From Curtobacterium luteum (lineage in GTDB: Bacteria; Actinomycetota; Actinomycetes; Actinomycetales; Microbacteriaceae): a stretch of 64,000 nt of DNA. Within the stretch, counting starts at the first letter, position 1. Each line of letters opens with the position of its first letter. Shown here piece by piece: positions 25,709-34,865 of this stretch. Both the position numbers and the translations under genes were made by a program. The DNA is taken from NCBI RefSeq assembly GCF_001475545.1, contig NZ_LDQC01000043.1, forward strand, positions 1 through 64,000. Reading direction: 5' to 3'. A model generated the notes under the pieces. That model was not told the DNA's origin and ran no database searches. It saw only the letters and a program-made list of their open reading frames with translations.

Positions 25709-26419
25709 ATGCCCGTCTCATCCAAGCGACGCCTCGTCGCCGACGCCCTCCGCGACGCGATCGCCACCGGCCGGTACCGAGCTGGCGAGCGTCTCCCCGG
25801 CGAACAGGACCTCGCCGAGCGCTTCGCGGTGAGCCGTGGCACCGTTCGTGCAGCCCTCGCCGACCTCGCCGACCTCGAGTACATCGCCACCAGGGGCGGG
25901 GTCGGTTCGGTCGTCACGTTCGACGGCGCGACGCTCGACCCGCGCGGGGGTTGGGCCCGGTCGATCGCCGCGTCCGGCACCGAGGTGACGACCCGCATCC
26001 TGCGGCTCGAACGATCGGACGACCCGCGCCTCCAGACCGAGCTCGACGCGGCGGAGAGCACCTTCGTCGCCGTGGACCGTCTCCGCTCCGTGGTCGGCGG
26101 ACGACCGGTGTCGCTCGAGCGGAGTGTCGTACCGAGCGTCGGCCGGCTGGCCGCCGCCGCCACCGACGGGCTCGTCGACGACTCGCTGACCGCGACCATC
26201 GCCGAGGCCGGACTCGTGCCCGCGAGCGCCGAGCAGTGGATCGATGTCGCGCCCCTCGAGGTCGACGACGCCGTTCTGCTCGACCGTCCCGCAGGCACTC
26301 CGTTCCTCCGGAGCCGCCGCGTCTCGCGAACCGCCGAGGGTGCGTTCGTCGAGCGCGTCGACAGCCTGCTCGACCCGGACCGGTTCCGAATGCACATGCG
26401 GTTCGGTACGGCCCGATGA
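25709..26419 (+). CDS. GntR-family regulator with UTRA ligand domain
   Basis: This 236-aa protein has an N-terminal winged helix-turn-helix (RLVADALRDAIATGRYRAGERLPGEQDLAERF, then SRGTVRAALADL). A HutC/UTRA-type effector domain follows from about residue 85 to the end (VDRLRSVVGGRPVSLERSVVP, FLRSRRVSRTAEGAFVERV). It most likely represses its own operon through the palindrome overlapping the promoter. The ATG at 25709 was preferred over an upstream ATG at 25676, because the family starts at about this point and the -10 box lies directly before it. Its stop overlaps the next start (ATGA), so the sensor is made together with the salvage enzyme that follows. Confidence 0.88.
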   Translation: MPVSSKRRLVADALRDAIATGRYRAGERLPGEQDLAERFAVSRGTVRAALADLADLEYIATRGGVGSVVTFDGATLDPRGGWARSIAASGTEVTTRILRLERSDDPRLQTELDAAESTFVAVDRLRSVVGGRPVSLERSVVPSVGRLAAAATDGLVDDSLTATIAEAGLVPASAEQWIDVAPLEVDDAVLLDRPAGTPFLRSRRVSRTAEGAFVERVDSLLDPDRFRMHMRFGTAR

Positions 26420-27447
26420 CCACCCTTCCCACCCGACAGGACCACCTCGTGCACCAGCAGTCAGCCCGCGCCCACGCCGCTCTGATCGGCCTCGCGCTCG
26501 GCGATGCACTCGGCATGCCGACCCAGTCCATGTCGCTCGCCCAGATCCGAGCCGACCACGGCACGATCACCGGCCTGGTCGATGCCGGCCCGCATCAGCG
26601 GATCGCCGCGGGGATGCCCGCCGGCACCGTCACGGACGACACCGAGCAGGCCGTGCTCGTCGCGGAGTTGCTGCTCGAGGGCGACGGACGAATCGATCCC
26701 ACCCGCTTCGCCGAGGCGCTCATCGCGTGGGAGCGGGCGATGGAGGCGAAGGGGTCGCTCGACCTGCTCGGCCCAAGCACGAAGACGGCCGTGCAGCGGA
26801 TCCTGGACGGCGTGCCCGCGTCCGAAGCGGGTTCGACCGGTACGACCAACGGTGCCGCGATGCGCATCGCCCCGGTCGGGATCGCGGTGCCGTCAGGAGA
26901 CCCAGTCCGCCTGGTCGACGCCGTGCAGGACGCCTCGCGGGTCACCCATGACACCGGGCTCGGCATCGCCGGGGCAAGCGCGATCGCCGCCGGCGTGAGC
27001 GCGGGCGTCGACGGGGCCACCCGGTCAGAGGCGCTCGACGCCGCGATCGCTGCCGCCGCGATCGGTGCCGAGCGCGGCCACTGGATCGCGGGTGCCGACA
27101 TCGCTGCCCGGACGACGTGGGCGCGCGGGCACCTGCCGACCGTGCCCGGCGAGGAGCGCATCGAAGCGGTCTCGCGGCTCATCGGCACGAGCGTTGCGAG
27201 TCAGGAGTCGGTCGTCGCCGCGCTCGCCCTCCTCGCGCTCGACCTCGCACCGTGGGAGACGCTCTGCACAGCCGCCTCGATCGGCGGGGACACGGACACG
27301 ATCGCCGCGATGGCGGGCGCCGTCCTCGGCGCCGTGCACGGGCCCGAGGTCTGGCCAGAGGACGCGGTCGCAACCGTCACGACCGTCAACCGCCTCGATC
27401 TCGGTCCGCTGGCGGATGGCCTGCTCACGCTTCGTCGCCGCGCCTGA
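26416..27447 (+). CDS. ADP-ribosylglycohydrolase family protein
   Basis: This 343-aa protein has the family signatures: GLALGDALGMPTQ near residue 25, the metal site TDDTEQ at 73-78 and GGDTDTIA with Asp 292 and Asp 294. Family members use two Mg ions to remove ADP-ribose from proteins or split related N-glycosides. Here it is coupled to a GntR regulator and followed by an NCS1 permease and a PfkB kinase. A small-molecule N-glycoside such as a nucleoside is therefore a likelier substrate than a modified protein; this is an inference from context. It overlaps the regulator stop by 4 bp. Confidence 0.88.
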   Translation: MTTLPTRQDHLVHQQSARAHAALIGLALGDALGMPTQSMSLAQIRADHGTITGLVDAGPHQRIAAGMPAGTVTDDTEQAVLVAELLLEGDGRIDPTRFAEALIAWERAMEAKGSLDLLGPSTKTAVQRILDGVPASEAGSTGTTNGAAMRIAPVGIAVPSGDPVRLVDAVQDASRVTHDTGLGIAGASAIAAGVSAGVDGATRSEALDAAIAAAAIGAERGHWIAGADIAARTTWARGHLPTVPGEERIEAVSRLIGTSVASQESVVAALALLALDLAPWETLCTAASIGGDTDTIAAMAGAVLGAVHGPEVWPEDAVATVTTVNRLDLGPLADGLLTLRRRA

Positions 27448-27555
27448 TCGCCGGGGGAGACCGTAGTCACCGCGATCCGCCCCCCCACACTCTTCCTTCC
27501 ATCTCCTTCCATCTCCACGCTTCCGCGCACCCTTCCGACGACGTAAGAGGACCCC
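27448..27555 (+). promoter_or_regulatory. Pyrimidine-rich leader before the permease
   Basis: The 108-bp gap holds a long C/T stretch (about 27478-27535) with the direct repeat TTCCATCTCC twice. GAGG lies before the ATG at 27556. No terminator or known riboswitch is recognised. The stretch could pair with the ribosome-binding site or simply be an unstructured leader. Confidence 0.3.
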
Positions 27556-29028
27556 ATGGCACACGACACGACCACGCTCTCCAGCGGCACACTGACCACG
27601 GTCGAACAACGCGGGATCGAACCCGTTCCACACGACGAACGCAACGGGGCGCCGGGCGCCCTCTTCTGGGTCTGGTTCGCGGCGAACATCTCGATCCTCG
27701 GACTGCCCCTCGGCGCGACCCTCGTGGCGTTCCAGGGGTTGACGGTCTGGCAAGCACTCGTCGTCGCCGTGATCGGGGCCGCGGGGTCGTTCGCGGTCGT
27801 CGGCGTGATCTCGATCGCCGGCCGCCGCGGCGGTGCGCCCGGGCTGACGCTGAGCCGAGCGGTCTTCGGTGTCCGCGGCAACGTCGGGCCCACCGCCGTG
27901 TCGCTGCTGTCCCGCCTCGGTTGGGAGACGGTCAACACCACGACCGCGGCGTTCGTGCTCCTGTCCCTGTTCACGATCCTGTTCGGGACCGACGGCGACG
28001 CGAAGGCGAACCCGGCGCTCACGATCGTCGCGATCCTGGTGTTCGTCGCCGCTACCGTGCTCATCTCCGGACTCGGACACGCGTTCATCGTCGCCGTGCA
28101 GAAGTGGGCGACGTGGGTGTTCGGCGCGCTCAACGTCCTCGTGGCCGTCTTCCTGGTGCTCCGCGTCGACTGGGCCGTGGTGGGCTCGCAGCCGGCCGGC
28201 CCCGTCGCAGCGATGGTGATCGGCATCGGGACCATCGCCGCAGGTACCGGCATCGGCTGGGCGACCGCCGGTGCGGACATCGCCCGCTACACCCGCACCT
28301 CGGTGAGGGCCGGCGCGCTCATCGGCGCCAGTGCCGCCGGAGCGGGGATCCCGCTCGTGGTCCTGGTCGGCCTCGGTTCCCTGGTGTCCGCTGGCGACCC
28401 GACCCTCGCGAAGGCCGGTGACCCCGTCGCCGCGATCCGTGACCTGCTCCCGAGCTGGATGGCGGTCCCGTACCTCATCGCTGCGTTCGGCGGGTTGCTG
28501 CTGTCGAACCACCTCTCGGTGTACTCGGCGAGCCTCACGACGCTCACCCTCGGGATCAAGGTGCCCCGTGTCTGGGCGGTCGGGGTCGACGTGGTCGTCA
28601 CGACGCTCGGCGCCATGTACTTCATGCTCGTCGCTGACGGCTTCTACGCGCCCTTCATCACCTTCATCTCCGTGCTCGCCGTCCCGATCACCGCTTGGCT
28701 CGGCGTGTTCATGGCCGACATGCTCCGGCGGCGGTGGTACGACCCGGCGGCACTGCTGGACCTGCGCGCCGGCGGCAGCTACTGGTACCGCGGCGGCGTC
28801 GCGTGGGGAGCGCTCGCCGCCTGGGTCGTCGCGATCGTCGTCGGCTTCCTCTTCACCTCGATCCAGGTCGGCAGCGCGCACCCGGTCTACGTCGGAGCGC
28901 TGTCGGACAGCTGGATCGGCGCGAACGGCCTCGGTTGGGTCGTCACCTTCGTCGTCGCAGCGGCCGCGTACCTGCTCACCGGCGGTGCACGCGGTCAGGT
29001 CGTCGCGCCCGCGGGGGCCCGTTCCTGA
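27556..29028 (+). CDS. NCS1-family nucleobase permease
   Basis: This 490-aa protein has about 12 hydrophobic segments and the NCS1 cytosine/purine permease pattern. That includes the N-terminal NGAPGALFWVWFAANISILGLPLG region and GTGIGWATAGADIARYTRTS. It imports nucleobases such as cytosine, purines, hydantoin or related compounds with Na or H ions. Position between an ADP-ribosylglycohydrolase-like enzyme and a PfkB kinase suggests nucleobase or nucleoside uptake for salvage. Its stop overlaps the kinase start by one base (TGATG). The exact substrate cannot be read from sequence. Confidence 0.88.
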   Translation: MAHDTTTLSSGTLTTVEQRGIEPVPHDERNGAPGALFWVWFAANISILGLPLGATLVAFQGLTVWQALVVAVIGAAGSFAVVGVISIAGRRGGAPGLTLSRAVFGVRGNVGPTAVSLLSRLGWETVNTTTAAFVLLSLFTILFGTDGDAKANPALTIVAILVFVAATVLISGLGHAFIVAVQKWATWVFGALNVLVAVFLVLRVDWAVVGSQPAGPVAAMVIGIGTIAAGTGIGWATAGADIARYTRTSVRAGALIGASAAGAGIPLVVLVGLGSLVSAGDPTLAKAGDPVAAIRDLLPSWMAVPYLIAAFGGLLLSNHLSVYSASLTTLTLGIKVPRVWAVGVDVVVTTLGAMYFMLVADGFYAPFITFISVLAVPITAWLGVFMADMLRRRWYDPAALLDLRAGGSYWYRGGVAWGALAAWVVAIVVGFLFTSIQVGSAHPVYVGALSDSWIGANGLGWVVTFVVAAAAYLLTGGARGQVVAPAGARS

Positions 29029-29951
29029 TGGGGCGGCTCGTCTCCGTCGGCAACGTCATCGTCGACATCGTCCTGCGCGTCGACGCCGTCCCGGAGCCAG
29101 GCGGGGATGTCATCGCCTCAGCGTCGTCGATCACCGCGGGCGGTGGCCTCAACACCATGGTCGCAGCCGCCCGTGACGGTCTGCCGGTGGTCTTCGCCGG
29201 CCAGTACGGCACGGGGCCGTTCGGCGACATCGTCCGCGCGGCACTCGAAGCGTCGGGCGTCGAGGTCGTCCAGCCCGGGCTCGAGGACATCGACAGCGGC
29301 TACTGCGTCGCGCTCGTCGACGCGTCGACCGAGCGCACGTTCGTCACGAGTGTCGGGGCGGAGGGGCGCCTCACCAGGGCGGACCTCGAGCGGGTCGTGC
29401 TCCGCTCGGACGACACGGTGTTCGTCTCCGGCTACGGCCTCGCGCACGTCGTGAACGGCCCCGCGATCGCCGACTGGCTGACGACGGTGCCGGACGGGGT
29501 CCGCGTGGTCCTCGACCCCTCCCCGTTGGTCGACACGCTGTCCCCGTCGGTGCTCGGTCGCGTCACGGCCCGTGCGGACGTGGTCAGCGCCAACGGCCGG
29601 GAGGCGCGGCTCATGGCACCGACGGCCACGGGGCTCTCCCAGGCGGTCGCCGAGATCGCCACGTCCGCCCGCGGTTCCGCCCTCGTCCGCGACGGCGCGG
29701 CGGGCTGCTGGGTGGCTCAGCCTGGGCGGGTTCCTGTCCTGGTGCCCGGATTCGCGGTCGACGCGGTCGACTCGAACGGCGCGGGCGACGCCCACGGCGG
29801 TGTGCTCGTCGCAGCCCTGTCCCGCGGCGAATCGCTCGAGGACGCGGTGCGTCGTGCGAACGCCGCGGCCGCCCTCGCCGTGACGCAGCACGGACCGGCG
29901 ACCGCACCGACCGCCGAGGAGACCGACACCTTCCTCGCGGCTCGCGTCTGA
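29028..29951 (+). CDS. PfkB-family sugar or nucleoside kinase
   Basis: This 307-aa ribokinase-fold protein starts GRLVSVGNVIVDIVLRVDAVPEPGGD and has the GGGLNTMVAAARDG substrate region. The C-terminal signature DSNGAGDAHGGVLVAAL carries the catalytic Asp of GAGD. It transfers phosphate from ATP to a sugar hydroxyl. Given the NCS1 permease and the N-glycohydrolase-type enzyme in the same operon, the substrate may be a ribose-containing nucleoside; this is inferred. The segment NGREARL is encoded by a copy of the recurring GGAGGCGCGG motif. The start overlaps the permease stop. Confidence 0.88.
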   Translation: MGRLVSVGNVIVDIVLRVDAVPEPGGDVIASASSITAGGGLNTMVAAARDGLPVVFAGQYGTGPFGDIVRAALEASGVEVVQPGLEDIDSGYCVALVDASTERTFVTSVGAEGRLTRADLERVVLRSDDTVFVSGYGLAHVVNGPAIADWLTTVPDGVRVVLDPSPLVDTLSPSVLGRVTARADVVSANGREARLMAPTATGLSQAVAEIATSARGSALVRDGAAGCWVAQPGRVPVLVPGFAVDAVDSNGAGDAHGGVLVAALSRGESLEDAVRRANAAAALAVTQHGPATAPTAEETDTFLAARV

Positions 29952-30146
29952 GCAGGCGCGCCGAGCAGCTGCGGAGGAGCTGGTCGACGGCTCGGCTCTG
30001 AATCCACGGCTGCGGGGTGGAGACCGGGGCGGACTCGCGCACGACCGGCCCGACTCCCGGTCGTGTTCCAGTTGCTCGCCTGCCCGATGATCGACGAAGG
30101 CTTGGACACGCACACGCAGTGGGGTGCGCCAGCCCGATGCGGGGGC

Positions 30147-30194
30147 GACGGACGGGAGGCCCGTGGCGGCGCCGCCACGGGCCTCCCGTCCGTC
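30147..30194. terminator. 48-bp perfect palindrome, bidirectional terminator
   Basis: Arms of 24 bp at 30147-30170 and 30171-30194 are exactly complementary with no spacer. The arm begins GACGGACGGGAGGCCCGTGG. It lies between the convergent kinase and tctA genes, so it can end transcription from both sides. Nothing else is seen in the 273-bp gap. Confidence 0.8.
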
Positions 30195-30224
30195 ACGTGG
30201 TCGCGTCGGACCGCGACCGGCGTC

Positions 30225-31745
30225 TCACCGGACCGCAGCCGCCCGCCGACGCGCGCGCCGCGCGACGAGCCGGCTCCGCACCGTGAGCGCCACCACGACG
30301 GCCAGCACCGCGTAGAGCACGATCGGGATCGGCCCCGCCACGAGCACCGAGAAGTCCCCGTCCGCGCTCAGCGCAGCGTCGCGCAGGCTCGTCTCGGCGA
30401 GCGGACCGAGCACCATGCCGATGACGAGCGGCGCGAGCGGGACGTCGAGCGCCCGCATGAGGAACCCGATGATGCCGATGCCGAGCAGCATGAGCAGGTC
30501 GAAGACCGAGCCGCTCGTGGCGTAGATACCGAGGCCGCAGAACACCGCGATACCGGCGTAGAGGTACGCGCGCGGGATGCGGAGCAGCTTCGCCCAGAGC
30601 ATCGCGAACGGCAGGTTGATGATGAGCAGCACGACCATGGCGATGAAGAACGACGCGAGCAGCGCCCAGACGAGGTCGGGGGACCGGTCGAACAGCAGCG
30701 GTCCGGGCTGCAGGCCGTACTGCCGGAAGGCGGCGAGCATGATCGCCGCGGTCGCGGAAACCGGGAGGCCGAGCGAGAGCAGCGCGCCCATCGCCATCCC
30801 GGTCGTCGAGTTGCCGGCCGCCTCGGGTGCCGCAAGACCCCGGATCGCGCCGCGGCCGAACTGCGGGTCCTTCCGTCGGGCGTCGAGCCGCTTCTCGAGG
30901 CCGAACGCCAGGAACGTCGGGATCTCGGAGCCGCCCGCGGGGACGACGCCGAACGGCAGTCCGATCGCGGTGCCGCGCAGCCACGCAGGTGTCGCTTCGC
31001 GGAGCTCCTGCTTCGAGAGCCACGGACGACCGGTCGCCTGCACCATCTTCCCGTCCTGCATGTGCCGGGCGAGGCAGGCGACGTGGATGACCTCGCCGAG
31101 CGCGAGGACCGCGACGGTCACGGTGACGAGCGAGATGCCGTCGAACAGCTCCGGGACGCCCATCGTGAAGCGGGGCGCGCCGGAGATGCCGTCGACGCCG
31201 ATGACAGCGATGCCGAGGCCGAGGCACAGCGACCCGAGCCCCTTCAGCGCGTCGTCGGTCACGACCGAGGACGTCGTGACGAACGCGAAGAGTGCGAGGG
31301 CGAAGAACTCCGCCGGGCCGAAGCTCGACGAGAACGTCGCGAGGGCCGGCGCGAGGAACACGACGAGGACCGACGCGACCATGCCGCCGACGAACGCGCC
31401 GATCGCCGCGGTCGCCAACGCCTGCGCCGCCCGGCCGTTCAGCGCCATCCTGTGGCCCTCGAACGTCGACGCGATCGCCGAGGCCTGCCCCGGCGTGTTC
31501 ATCAGGATGCCCATCGTCGAGTCGCCGAAGAGGCCGCCGAAGTAGACGCCGGCGAACATGATGAACGCCGCCGTCGGGTCGAGCGAGAACGTCACGGGCA
31601 GCAGCAGCGCCACCGCCATCGACGACCCGAGGCCGGGGAGCACGCCGACGGCGGTGCCGAGGAGGCAGCCGACGACGACCCAGAGCAGGTTGGCGGGAGT
31701 CAGCGCACCGGCGAAACCCTCGCCGAGCAGACCGAGCACGTCCAC
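30225..31745 (-). CDS. tctA: Tripartite tricarboxylate transporter, large membrane subunit
   Basis: This 506-aa protein has about 12 membrane helices and the TctA family pattern: GVLPGLGSSMAVALLLPVT, TAAFIMFAGVYFGGLFGDSTMGILMNTPG, and a repeat of this in the second half with GLPFGVVPAGGSEIPTFLAFGLEKR. It is the transport channel of a periplasmic-binding-protein-dependent tricarboxylate uptake system. The start is GTG with GGAGG 7 bases upstream, one base after the tctB stop. It is the last gene of tctC-tctB-tctA. Confidence 0.93.
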   Translation of the reverse strand: MDVLGLLGEGFAGALTPANLLWVVVGCLLGTAVGVLPGLGSSMAVALLLPVTFSLDPTAAFIMFAGVYFGGLFGDSTMGILMNTPGQASAIASTFEGHRMALNGRAAQALATAAIGAFVGGMVASVLVVFLAPALATFSSSFGPAEFFALALFAFVTTSSVVTDDALKGLGSLCLGLGIAVIGVDGISGAPRFTMGVPELFDGISLVTVTVAVLALGEVIHVACLARHMQDGKMVQATGRPWLSKQELREATPAWLRGTAIGLPFGVVPAGGSEIPTFLAFGLEKRLDARRKDPQFGRGAIRGLAAPEAAGNSTTGMAMGALLSLGLPVSATAAIMLAAFRQYGLQPGPLLFDRSPDLVWALLASFFIAMVVLLIINLPFAMLWAKLLRIPRAYLYAGIAVFCGLGIYATSGSVFDLLMLLGIGIIGFLMRALDVPLAPLVIGMVLGPLAETSLRDAALSADGDFSVLVAGPIPIVLYAVLAVVVALTVRSRLVARRARRRAAAVR

Positions 31746-31746
31746 G

Positions 31747-32442
31747 TCAGAACCTCCATCCGACGATGCCCGAGGGCAGCGACAGGTCGAGCACCATGTC
31801 GAAGGCGATGTAGCTGAGCGCGGCCACCGTGAGCCCGACGACGAAGGGGCGGAGCCAGCCGGGGGCGCCGAGGCCCTTGGCGACGCCGAGGAACAGCAGG
31901 CCGGCGCCGACGATCCAGCCGAGCACGTGCAACAGCAGCGCGAACGCGGCGAACGACACGACGACCCAGGCGAGCGAGCGCCAGTCGACGCGGACCGACC
32001 GCTCCGGCGCCGCGTGCTCGGCGACGACGGTGTCGGCCTGGCCGGCGGTCGTGGGCACGGCCACGACCCGGGCTGGTGCAGCCGCGCTCGCCGCGTCCGG
32101 TGCTGCTGCGCTGGCCGGGGGTGGTGCTGCTGCGCTCGCCGCGACCGGTGGCCCGTCCTGGCCGCGTCGGAGCTGCCGGACGGAGCGGACGACGAGCAGG
32201 CCGGCGAGCAGCAGGAGCGCCGCGGCGACGATCCCCGGGAACACCGCGGGGCCCGGGAACGCGGTACCGGCGGGCACCTCCATCGTCACGATGCCGACGA
32301 TGAGGTACACCGCGAAGGCCGTGAAGAGCGCGGGCGTGGTGAGTTCCTTCGCCACCTCGGCGGTACGACCGGGGTCGGCGCGGAGCGTGAGGCGCTGCCC
32401 GACGACCGCGGACGACGACGTGGGGTTGCTCGGACGCGTCAT
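31747..32442 (-). CDS. tctB: Tripartite tricarboxylate transporter, small membrane subunit
   Basis: This 231-aa protein has four hydrophobic segments in the TctB layout: ALFTAFAVYLIVGIVTMEVP, a second helix, a 55-residue Ala/Pro-rich cytoplasmic linker (AASAAAPPPASAAAPDAASA region), and then two more helices ending in LDLSLPSGIVGWRF. The linker is longer and more repetitive than in most TctB proteins. The ATG at 32442 overlaps the tctC stop (ATGA) and lies inside the conserved operon order. It works with TctA as the membrane part of the importer. Confidence 0.85.
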   Translation of the reverse strand: MTRPSNPTSSSAVVGQRLTLRADPGRTAEVAKELTTPALFTAFAVYLIVGIVTMEVPAGTAFPGPAVFPGIVAAALLLLAGLLVVRSVRQLRRGQDGPPVAASAAAPPPASAAAPDAASAAAPARVVAVPTTAGQADTVVAEHAAPERSVRVDWRSLAWVVVSFAAFALLLHVLGWIVGAGLLFLGVAKGLGAPGWLRPFVVGLTVAALSYIAFDMVLDLSLPSGIVGWRF

Positions 32443-33458
32443 CGGCCCAGCTCCTCGTACAGCCCTCGGATGCGCCTGCGTTCCTCGTCGATGAACGCGT
32501 CGAGATCGCGGCCCGTGATGATCCGCTCGGTCCAGTGGTACCGGTCCATCGCGTCCCGCCACTCCGGCGTCCGCAGGGTGTCCCGCACGATGCCCGTCAG
32601 CTGCGTCCGTTGCGCGGTGTCGAGGCCCCCGGGTGCGGCGATCATGCGCCAGTTGGTCAGCGTCACGTCGTAGCCCTGGTCGACGGCGGTGGGGATGTCG
32701 ATGCCCTCGACCGGCTGCTGCGCCACGAGCGCGAGCGCGCGCAGGCGGCCCGTCTCGATCTGGTCGATGTTGTCGGGGTAGCCGCCGGAGGCCGCCGCGG
32801 CGGTGCCGTTGAGCAGTGCCTGGATGGCCTCGCCACCGCCGTCCGAGGGGATGTAGTTCGTGTCCGCCGGGTCGAGACCCGCCGAGACCGCGAGGTCCGT
32901 GACGACGAGCTGGTCGAACGAGCCGCCACCCGTCCACGGCACGGAGCCAGGGCGCTCGCGCCAGGCGGCGACGAGGTCGTCGAGCGTCTCGTAGGGGGAG
33001 TCGGCGGGGACGACGATGACGTCGTACTCCTCCACGGTGACCGCGAGGGGCGTGATGTCGTCGTGGGTCACGGCGGAGCCGAACTGGACCTCGGCGGCGA
33101 GCAGGCCCGTGCCGCCGACGAGCAGTGTGTCCGTCTGGCCCTCGAGCCGTGCGACGTTGCCGAGCGCGATCGTGCCGCCGGCACCGGGCATGTTCACGAC
33201 CTGCACCGAGTTCACGATCCCGTTCGCGCGCTGCGCCTGCTGCATCGAGCGCGCGACGCCGTCCCAGCCACCGCCGGCGGCAGCGGGCGCGACGATGGTG
33301 ACCGACGTGGTGGGGTCGCCGCCGGCCGCGGCGGAGGTGATGGACCCGAACGCCGCGACACCGATGGACACCGCGGCGACGGCCGCGCCGACCGCGCGCG
33401 CGACGGTGCGACGCGCTCGGGGTGGACCGGACGTCGCCGGTGCTGACTGCTCTGTCAT
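32439..33458 (-). CDS. tctC: Tripartite tricarboxylate transporter substrate-binding protein
   Basis: This 339-aa exported protein has a twin-Arg-like N-terminus (RARRTVARAVG), a hydrophobic core and an Ala-rich cleavage region (ITSAAAGGD). The mature part fits the TctC/Bug family: VTIVAPAAAGGGWDGVAR, VVNMPGAGGTIALGNVA, and YIPSDGGGEAIQALLNG. It binds di- or tricarboxylates outside the membrane and delivers them to TctAB. The ATG at 33458 was preferred over a GTG 21 bases upstream because GGAGGGAG lies just before it. It is divergent from a two-component system with 129 bp between them. Confidence 0.92.
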   Translation of the reverse strand: MTEQSAPATSGPPRARRTVARAVGAAVAAVSIGVAAFGSITSAAAGGDPTTSVTIVAPAAAGGGWDGVARSMQQAQRANGIVNSVQVVNMPGAGGTIALGNVARLEGQTDTLLVGGTGLLAAEVQFGSAVTHDDITPLAVTVEEYDVIVVPADSPYETLDDLVAAWRERPGSVPWTGGGSFDQLVVTDLAVSAGLDPADTNYIPSDGGGEAIQALLNGTAAAASGGYPDNIDQIETGRLRALALVAQQPVEGIDIPTAVDQGYDVTLTNWRMIAAPGGLDTAQRTQLTGIVRDTLRTPEWRDAMDRYHWTERIITGRDLDAFIDEERRRIRGLYEELGR

Positions 33459-33587
33459 GGATGGCTCCCTCCTGCGCACGACGTCGTGTCGCAGGTCGAG
33501 AAGTACGATGGCAGCCGCCGCCCGGACCGGTGTCCGGCGGTGGAGTTGTGCTCATTGACGCTCACGACGACCAGAGAGGGGGCCACG

Positions 33588-34865
33588 GTGCGCCGAGCAT
33601 CCGTCTCCCGACTCGGACGCGTCGCCGTGCTCGCCCTGCCGAGCGTCATCGTGCTGGCAGCCACCGGTGCGACCACCGGGGTCGCCGTCGCCGTGCAGGA
33701 GCAGAGCATCCGGGCGTCCGTCGTCGACCAGGCGTCCGGGGTCGCGTCGAGCCTCGCCGCCCTGCCCGAGGTCCGGGCCGCCGTCACGTCGGTCGTCGAC
33801 GCCGGCGCTCCCGGAGCGCTCGCCGACACCGAGCGTCTCGCGTCGGCCACGGCGTCGCTCCAGCCGATCGCCTCCCTGGTCGAGGGTGCCTCGGGGGTCT
33901 CCTACGTCGTGGTCACCGACGACGAGGGCGTGCGCATCACCCACCCCGACCCGTCCGAACGCGGCGAGCTGGTCGGGACGACGATCGCGCCCGTGCTCGC
34001 GGGCGAGCGGTTCGTCGGCACCGAGACCGGTCCGTCCGGCGCGACCCTGCGTGCGAAGGTGCCGATCGTCGGCGACGACGGGGAGGTGGTCGGGGTCGTC
34101 GCGGTCGGCGTGCTCGAATCGGCGATCGCGGCCGACCGTGCGCGGGCGTTCGGCGCGCTGCTGCCCTGGAGCACGGGCGCCCTGGTCGTGGCGACCCTCG
34201 CGAGCGTGCTGCTGTCGCTCGGGATCGCACGCCGGCTGCGGCGCGCCGACGCCGTCGACGCGGAGAGCCGGCAGGTGCGGCGGACGACCGATGCGCTGCG
34301 CGAGCAGGCGCACGAGTTCGGGACGCGTCTGCACGTCGTGCGCGGACTCGTGGCGCAGGGCGACGGTCCGGACGCGCTCGCCTACATCGACGCGGTCGCG
34401 CCCGGCCTGACGAGCGGGGGTGGCGCGGGGTCCCCGCGGCGCGGCGCCGTGGCGACCGCGACGATCGAGGCGGTGCGCTCCGAGGTCGACGCACACGGAG
34501 CCGCGCTCGAGTTGCTGGTCGCCGACGACGTCGTGCTCGACGACGAGGTCCTGCTCGTCGTCGCGAACCTGTGCCGGAACGCCGCCGAGGCGGGTGCGGC
34601 TCGGGTGCGCTGCACGATCGGCACCCGGGACGACGTGGTGGCGGTGACCGTCGAGGACGACGGCCCCGGCATCGACCCGGCGGACGCCCACCGGGTGCTC
34701 GGGTCCGGATGGTCGTCGAAGGCCGACGAGACCGGCCTCGGTCGCGGCGTCGGCCTCGCGGTCGTGCGACGCACGGCGACCGACCGCGGTGGCTCGGTGG
34801 TGGTCGGGCGGTCGGCATCCCTCGGCGGCGCACGGATCGACGTCGAGATGGCGGTGGCCCCGTGA
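33588..34865 (+). CDS. CitA/DcuS-like sensor histidine kinase
   Basis: This 425-aa kinase has a helix near residues 10-35, an extracytoplasmic PAS-like sensor domain (YVVVTDDEGVRITHPDP, VPIVGDDGEVVGVVAVG) and a second helix (WSTGALVVATLASVLLSLGIA). The phospho-acceptor H242 lies in EQAHEFGTRLHVVRGL. The ATPase domain has DDGPGIDP and GLGRGVGLAVVRR. This is the layout of citrate and dicarboxylate sensors. The GTG at 33588 was chosen for GAGAGGGGG upstream; an in-frame GTG at 33486 is possible but would put 34 poorly conserved residues in front. It is divergent from tctCBA, so it probably senses the substrate of that importer. Confidence 0.9.
   Translation: MRRASVSRLGRVAVLALPSVIVLAATGATTGVAVAVQEQSIRASVVDQASGVASSLAALPEVRAAVTSVVDAGAPGALADTERLASATASLQPIASLVEGASGVSYVVVTDDEGVRITHPDPSERGELVGTTIAPVLAGERFVGTETGPSGATLRAKVPIVGDDGEVVGVVAVGVLESAIAADRARAFGALLPWSTGALVVATLASVLLSLGIARRLRRADAVDAESRQVRRTTDALREQAHEFGTRLHVVRGLVAQGDGPDALAYIDAVAPGLTSGGGAGSPRRGAVATATIEAVRSEVDAHGAALELLVADDVVLDDEVLLVVANLCRNAAEAGAARVRCTIGTRDDVVAVTVEDDGPGIDPADAHRVLGSGWSSKADETGLGRGVGLAVVRRTATDRGGSVVVGRSASLGGARIDVEMAVAP

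Noticed and set aside
27448-27555. Riboswitch upstream of the NCS1 permease
   Set aside because: The leader is a pyrimidine tract without stable stems or any consensus I know for purine, preQ1 or similar riboswitches.
30063-31817. Open frame of 584 codons antisense to tctA
   Set aside because: It is made of charged low-complexity residues, opposite a gene with a strong family match. It is a mirror frame.
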